Assembly (NCBI GenBank): GCA_010909165.1 | Contig: VJWM01000391.1 | Span: forward strand, 1-23,185 | DNA: 23,185 nucleotides | Reading direction: 5' to 3' | Source of the DNA: Anthoceros angustus | Lineage: Eukaryota > Streptophyta > Anthocerotopsida > Anthocerotales > Anthocerotaceae | Shown: positions 18,870-23,185 of the stretch, one piece after another | Numbering within the stretch: position 1 is the first letter of the stretch | How the letters are laid out: the number at the start of each line of letters is the position of its first letter | Notes under the pieces: generated by a model | Databases searched by the model: none | Told to the model about the DNA's origin: nothing | What the model saw: only the letters and a program-made list of their open reading frames with translations | Translations under genes and position numbers: made by a program

Positions 18870-19690
18870 GCTCGGAGGATGATCGCGCCTGGCTCTCCTC
18901 CTTTCTTCTACGGCGCCTCGTTCATAATGGCGAATCTTACCGATTGCACAAAAGTCTTCTTGTTGATTACATCTCGTTGTGGGTTCGAGTAGGAACCACG
19001 TCCTCTACCTCGACCTCGGAAGCCGCCTCGGCCTCTTGATGTAAACAATACTCTTGTGTTGTTGGAAGTGGAGCCCTTAGGCTTGTGAAAACTCCTTGTG
19101 CGCTCCTCATATATAAGGGCGCCAATTACCTCCTCGAGTGTTACCTTCGGTGGCTGGCCAGTAGTAGCTGCTTGAACAGCAGCATTCTAACTGCCAACAA
19201 AGTGCTGATAACTTTCTGGAAGTGAAGCCAAGATACTTATAGCTGCTTGAACTTCTATCAGCACTGTACCACAATAGGCAAGATTAGCACGAAGAGTCCT
19301 AAACTTGTTGATATAAGCCTCAACAGGCTCATTGTCCCGCATCCTCAAATTGAAGAAGTCTCATGCATGCACCGTGAGAACTCTTGTCCCGATATATAGA
19401 TCGGAAAACTTTCCACACATCCGCCGAGGTTTTGGCATCTATGGTGTGTGGCATCACATTTCTATCTAAGGAAAGAATGAGTATAGAACGAGCACGCCTA
19501 TCCTTACGCCTCCTGTGCTAGGATTTCTTGGCCGTTCTAATGTGTTGTCACCTTGGGTTCTGTGCCATCTACAATGGTCAACAGCTCATTCTCCTCAAAG
19601 ATTTGGATCTCATGGCCCGGATGTTGTAATCACTATTAAACCTATCCTTGTCCCCCGAACTCAATTTTCAAAGAGGGGACTACAGGAACA
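18870..19690 (-). pseudogene. copia gag (UBN2-type) with RGG box
   Basis: Gag forms the virus-like particle. In shifting frames it shows NELLTIVDGTEPKVTTH (about 19585-19535), LSLDRNVMPHTIDAKT and WKVFRSIYRDKSSHGA, then LRMRDNEPVEAYINKFR and ISILASLPESYQHFV (about 19345-19200). After these come VTLEEVIGALIYEERTR, an RGRGGFRGRGRGRG basic stretch (about 19030-19000), and an eroded zinc knuckle whose readable part is GKIRHYERGA. In the knuckle only one of the usual Cys residues is readable. Stops and frame changes occur about every 150-200 bases. Confidence 0.92.
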
Positions 19691-19932
19691 CTTGGTGAAA
19701 CTACATGATTTCGTGATTTAGAACTCTATCGTGACGCTTTGAAGTAGTTGCCTCTCTAATTTAAAAGGTGCGTGGGAAGTCCCACGCAGATGAGAGGTAG
19801 GTTCGAAAAAGGGATGAAATGTCCACGACCAATTCATCGAATCGAACTATCTCATAAATGTAAGAGAGAGAGCTACAACATGGTGCAAGGCGCTTGATGA
19901 CAAGTACGAAGGATTGGCGGGCATGAGGTCCT

Positions 19933-20319
19933 TCAGATCGCTTCACAAAACAAGTGGAGGGCCTTGTCTTTGTCCAACAACTTCTCGATAAATGCTTCCT
20001 CGACACACGACGCATCGCACGTCAAAGCTCTTTGTGGAGAGATGTCAGATAGTCCTCGCACACGCCCGGAGTTGGGGCTTTCTTCGTATGAGAAAAGCTC
20101 CTTGTCGCACGGTGGTATACCAGATGAAGGCGTTCGCGGGTTAGCGGCGTAGCCTTTACGGGGCAACTCCGGCCAGTTGACGAAGTCACCCGCTTGTCCA
20201 CAGATCTGCAAACAAAACAAGGGATTTGCTCCAAACAAGCTATGCATGGACGGGTCGGGCAAGGTCTCGTGTCGGTCGCAGGAAATCTGCGTCTTGGCAT
20301 CTTGATCTAAAGATGGCAA
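19933..20319 (-). pseudogene. unrecognised 128-codon ORF in the copia leader
   Basis: This ORF lies between the primer-binding site and the first recognisable gag block, where copia elements usually have a short leader. The frame is open for 128 codons, contains CLQICGQAGDFVNWPEL and EEAFIEKLLDKDKALHLF, and has no known motif. Given that gag itself is broken several times, an intact frame here is notable, but it may be chance. The helical C-terminus could be the true gag N-terminus; another open frame (19761-20015) overlaps. Confidence 0.35.
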
Positions 20320-20375
20320 GATCAGGGTGTGTCGGATGCGTTGGCACCCATGCTAGTCGCCCAAATCTCGAAATA

Positions 20376-20388
20376 GGCTCTGATACCA
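20376..20388 (-). promoter_or_regulatory. primer-binding site (initiator Met tRNA)
   Basis: The minus strand reads TGGTATCAGAGCC, the standard plant copia primer-binding site, complementary to the 3' end of initiator methionine tRNA. All 13 bases fit. It fixes the 5' side of the element and the end of the 5' LTR at 20389. Confidence 0.93.
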
Positions 20389-20626
20389 TAAAAGCTAAGA
20401 GAATAGCTATGGCAGGATCAACATGAGAGAGCCAAAGTGACCAAGAGCACAAGCGAAGAACACGAGAAGCAAAGCGTATGTGAGGAAAAAGGTTGATTGA
20501 TTAATGGAAAGAAACTATCTTATACAAAAAAGGTGAACGGTTATTTAACCGTCGGAACTGAAAATGCAAAACTACTTTAGCGGTTCATAGTTGTAACATA
20601 ACGCTTTTAGGCTATTTCTAATAGCA
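20389..20626 (-). mobile_element. copia 5' LTR (about 238 bp, tentative outer end)
   Basis: The inner end abuts the primer-binding site. The outer end is placed at 20625-20626, because the minus strand there starts TGCTATTAGAAATAGCC, close to the usual TGTTAGAAATA start of many plant copia LTRs. Inside is a TATA-like TTGTATAAGA (about 20525-20515) followed by TTTCTTTCCATTAATCAATC, as in copia transcript starts. The inner end reads GCTTTTA rather than ending in CA. No copy of this sequence is seen at 15000-15590. Confidence 0.6.
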
Positions 20627-20949
20627 TGTTCGCTGCACATGGGAAGGGGACATCCGTTGCAGCTGGGAGCTCGGGAACATCCAAGTCTGGATCAGCCAAG
20701 CCTGCCAAGGCTGGAGCAGCAGCCTCTTTGGAGGTGATGTGCAATCGGTGTGGAAGTCCGGAGCATATGGCTCCAGCATCCAAGTGTCCCACAGAGGGAC
20801 TTATCTTCCCAATCGCCACAAGACAGGGTGACAAGAAGCTTCAAAAGCACCCGAGCGGCGCGATGCATGGGAGGCTTAGCCATCTGCCGGCCAACTCATC
20901 TGGATCCGTAGGTGCCTCTAAGAGCAAAGAAAAGGGACAAGGCGGCTAA
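20626..20949 (+). pseudogene. gag-like fragment with zinc-knuckle-like motif
   Basis: This 107-codon open frame starts at the outer edge of the copia LTR, so its true upstream part is probably displaced. It is Ser/Gly/Lys/Ala-rich, then has CNRCGSPEHMAPASKC. The spacing is C-x2-C-x4-H-x6-C, two residues longer than the classic knuckle. A gag nucleocapsid is the best reading, since a retropepsin follows about 750 bases downstream on the same strand. The basic tail KSKEKGQGG also fits an RNA-binding role. A host zinc-knuckle protein is the alternative. Confidence 0.5.
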
Positions 20950-21688
20950 GATCGACAATAATGTCGAAGGTAGCAAGATTAAAGGCCCTTGCAGGCATCA
21001 TCGCCGCTTGAGCACATTGACAGTGAGTGTCATCAACAACGGCGCTGCCCCGGGCTACCACACCTCTCAAGCCGGGTAGGGCTGCTATTGGTCCTCGGTC
21101 ATGAGGATGAGGAGGAGGATTACGGGCCTCCACATCAGGCCTGCATGGCTGATTGCCTAGCCATCGAAGGGCCGTCCCAACAGAGCACACAGGCAGGGAC
21201 TCTCCGGTCCGTGTCCCGTACACGGACACCGATTTTCCAGTTCGACACACTGCTATGGTGGCTGTGTCCTTGATGCCATCCTAGATGTTGCAACAGGCGC
21301 ACTAGGACCAGTCACCCGGCAGAGGGGAGCAAGGCGCTCATGCTCGCCTTCACCACACTACCGGGAGTTTATCCTGCCAGCAAGACCACCTGGACATTGA
21401 TCCAGGAGGACAACAAGCTAGCGGACCTGCCAGAGGAGGCGCTGGGGTCGGGTTGTTGTTGCCTCAACAGTACCGATCGCCTAGTCGAAGCTCGTGAGAT
21501 GCCCTTGTTCTCACTCGGACATAGTCCTGCAGCTACAACAGCTTTGGCACCGAGGTGATCGGCTATGGCTCATGGGCCCTTTGAAATGTCAGATGGTGGA
21601 TGGAGAGTGGTCAGTTTAAAACAACCATGAGGCAGCCTCGGTATTAGTGGTTTTCACCGGAATCTTCCCGGTTACTTCCCAGTGACCT
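20950..21688 (+). other. decayed linker between gag-like and protease regions
   Basis: Short plus-strand frames at 20989-21273 (contains GHEDEEEDYGPPHQ) and 21340-21558 are protein-like but carry no motif I recognise. By position they would be the polyprotein between the zinc knuckle and protease of the same element. Nothing else is seen. Confidence 0.4.
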
Positions 21689-22245
21689 CTATGGCATTCT
21701 CAGCCAAGAATCCAGCTCACCAACCGGATGATTGTGAAAGTCAGCAATGCCTTGATAGACAACCGAGGAGGACATGTCACCATCAATGGCTATGCTCCCA
21801 AGCTCGTGCTTCTGGACACCGGTGCACAGCCGGTGATCATTGGGAAGACTCTTGCAGCCTGGCTGAACCTCAGTGGCGCTTCTCTTAAGCGTTCCCCCTG
21901 GAATATCCGGACAGCGTCCGGATCTGTGGAGCCCATGTGTGGTGAGACCGTGCAACCAATGGCATCACGCTCAAGCCGGGAACTACTGAGGCGATGACCC
22001 TTTCTATCCATGGCTTGGTCACAACTACGACCATATACGATGTTCTGCTGGGACAAGAGTTCCTCCTCCCACCGGGACTTGGTGTGGACAATTGGTCCAA
22101 GCAGAGTGGAGCAGCGTGGGCGGTGCCAGTGCTCTGTGCTGCTCGGCCCAGCACTCATTCCCGATGCACGCCATGTGGAAGATTGGCTGACAAATCGATG
22201 AGGAAGCGTCGGCGTCAGCATAGAGGTAAACGCACTTCATATTAG
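21689..22245 (+). pseudogene. retropepsin (aspartic protease) of a second retroelement
   Basis: The frame 21728-21997 carries ALIDNRGGHVTINGYAPK, then the active site LVLLDTGAQPVIIGKTLAAW with an intact D-T-G, and a following WNIRTASGSVEP segment. After a frame change near 21960, the frame ending at 22245 gives LKPGTTEAMTLSIHG and then YDVLLGQEFLLPPGLGVDNW. The LLG is the conserved I/L-L-G of retropepsins. This wording is familiar from retroelements of non-seed plants and charophytes. No reverse transcriptase, RNase H or integrase follows; the sequence becomes AT-rich, LTR-like DNA. A caulimovirus-like source is not supported, as no other viral gene is near. Confidence 0.72.
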
Positions 22246-22249
22246 CACT

Positions 22250-22740
22250 TATCGATCAACAACCAAACAAATCTAATCGCATCTAGATATATAGGTGCAA
22301 CCAATAACAACAAGAGGGGAGTATTTCAGGTCGTGGCACAAACACACTCTCCCACGAGACAACACTAAATTCCTCACATCGCTTCCTGAAATCATAGCTT
22401 TGGCCTCCCAACACCCTTGGTATCTGCTAGAGGACAAGCTATGATCCGAGCTTGTCTCAATGGAAGTCTATATATACTAGATCGGCATATTCTAAGATAT
22501 CCTATTATCAAATATCCTAAGAATATCCTATAATACGCATGGAATATGCCAAAGAATATTGAGCTTATCCACTTAGCTATTGTATCCTAAGAATACACTA
22601 TAATATGCAAGGAATATGCCAAGCATATTACTTGAGCTTATCCACTTAGCTATTGCTAACCATGTTTAATTAACACTAATCAATGCTTAATTAACATAAG
22701 CACCTTAGAGGGCCTGTGACCTTCTCCAGCTGCCTTCTCA
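22250..22740 (-). mobile_element. AT-rich LTR-like region
   Basis: This stretch has no coding frames. On the minus strand it has AATTAA-rich text (22660-22700), then a 70-bp tandem duplication (22655-22513), a TATA-like TAGTATATATAGAC (about 22485-22470), and then a less AT-rich stretch to 22250. Enhancer-like repeats, TATA box and leader in that order suggest a minus-strand LTR. No TG...CA ends or primer-binding site were found. A plus-strand reading is possible because TATATATA is symmetrical. Confidence 0.3.
22513..22655. repeat. 70-bp tandem duplication
   Basis: The units 22513-22582 and 22583-22655 both begin TATCCTAAGAATA and end GAGCTTATCCACTTAGCTATTG. They differ by a handful of substitutions and a three-base difference in the middle. 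ATATCC pieces to the left (22496-22512) look like a further partial unit. Confidence 0.88.
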
Positions 22741-23185
22741 GCCGGACTCCATGGCCTCCAATTGCCATTTGGTCCCACCGCTCTTGCTCTCTGTCATCTC
22801 TTGGGCCTTATTTGCAGGACTTCCTCGACATGTGCCACAAGGAGGTTACGCTGGCATTCCCCTAGCCCCTTCAAATCCACCTGACTGGTACAGTGCTCTC
22901 ACGATGTGCACTCAGCAAGGTGCTTCCTTCCCCTACCCGCTGGTACTTTGGGGCAAGCAGGTCGATTACTTGGGCAGTGAGGGTGCACCCTCCTACAGCG
23001 GTGGTGAACATCTTGTAGAATATCGGTCGGTTTCACATACCTTCTCCCCAAGTAGTGAGGGGCTGCCCCGCGGTAGTCGCCTGCAAGGTGGAAGCTGCCT
23101 CCCTAAGGTGAGCTCTTGAGTGCCTCTTCCTAAAGCGAAAATGGTGGGAACTCCTCCCACCCCTCGGGGTCGTCACCCCTACGTG
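22741..23185. other. no gene recognised
   Basis: A 122-codon plus-strand frame at 22751-23119 has a hydrophobic start (LLLSVISWALFAGL) that could pass for a signal peptide, but it has no recognised motif. The minus strand also has readable pieces here (for example FTTAVGGCTLTAQVIDLLAP). The more GC-rich base composition makes long chance frames likely. I assign nothing. Confidence 0.35.

Larger units (their letters stand above)
15588..20626 (-). mobile_element. Ty1/copia LTR retrotransposon, decayed
   Basis: Read on the minus strand the order is LTR (20626-20389), primer-binding site (20388-20376), leader, gag, protease, integrase, reverse transcriptase, RNase H (to 15622) and a polypurine-like tract (15606-15588). 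Protease-integrase-RT-RNase H is the copia order, not that of Ty3/gypsy. Several frameshifts interrupt it. The catalytic sites of protease, integrase and RT are all damaged, so it cannot move on its own. Only one LTR-like end is recognised. It appears to have landed next to, or in, the second retroelement whose gag-like frame starts at 20626. Confidence 0.92.

Noticed and set aside
20626-22245. Endogenous pararetrovirus (caulimovirid) origin for the protease
   Set aside because: No reverse transcriptase, movement protein or coat-like Cys motif typical of that family is seen; wording fits plant LTR retroelements better.
22751-23119. 122-codon ORF with a signal-peptide-like start
   Set aside because: No recognisable domain, low-complexity Gly/Ser/Pro text, GC-rich background and readable opposite strand; kept only as an unassigned region.
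1-23185. tRNA, rRNA or other structured RNA genes
   Set aside because: No cloverleaf, A/B box pair or rRNA-like sequence was recognised by eye; the tRNA-related sequence at 20376-20388 is only a primer-binding site.

Overview
This is eukaryotic nuclear DNA, almost certainly from a land plant. The evidence is a plant-type CACTA (TNP2) transposase relic, a Ty1/copia element with an initiator-Met tRNA primer site, a plant cytochrome P450 relic of the CYP86/CYP704 kind, and several pentatricopeptide-repeat (PPR) relics. The PPR wording (CLLKACASIGAL, KDVVTWNA, VDMYAKCGEVEDA in shifting frames) reminds me of the large PPR families of ferns and other seedless plants. A fern-like genome is therefore my guess, not a proof. 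No intact, clearly functional host gene is visible; the window is a graveyard of nested, frameshifted mobile elements and captured gene pieces.

Layout, left to right. 1-300: LTR-like, TATA-bearing sequence. 364-4022 (+): a frameshifted CACTA transposase with most of its conserved blocks still readable, followed by a purine-rich tract with a perfect 28-bp repeat (4114-4169). 4407-5835: short pieces of unrelated genes side by side, namely a possible LINE tail (+), a PPR scrap (+) and a decayed P450 N-terminal half (-). 6500-11311: two regions rich in TGTTGTAA / TTTACAAC motifs in largely opposite orientation (about 6530-6715 and 10150-11230) bracket unknown ORFs, a 70-bp repeat array and a decayed PPR gene. 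The right side ends in a CACTA-style TTGTAGTG, which suggests a CACTA-like element carrying captured sequence. 11396-14783 (+): an unrecognised, decayed, apparently intron-containing gene with a coiled coil, followed by a cluster of TTTTCTACTATAGTG-like motifs.

15588-20626 (-): a nearly complete but dead Ty1/copia retrotransposon (LTR, PBS, gag, protease, integrase, reverse transcriptase, RNase H). No second LTR matching the first is visible. 20626-22245 (+): the remains of another retroelement, with a zinc-knuckle-like gag piece and a retropepsin, but no reverse transcriptase after it. 22250-22740: AT-rich LTR-like sequence with a 70-bp tandem duplication. 22740-23185: nothing recognised.

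The parts do not cooperate in a pathway. The most interesting themes are the mixing of gene fragments (P450, PPR) with CACTA-like termini, an alternating A/B higher-order repeat at 10447-10920, and an unidentified spliced gene relic. All calls are by reading the sequence; no database search was run.
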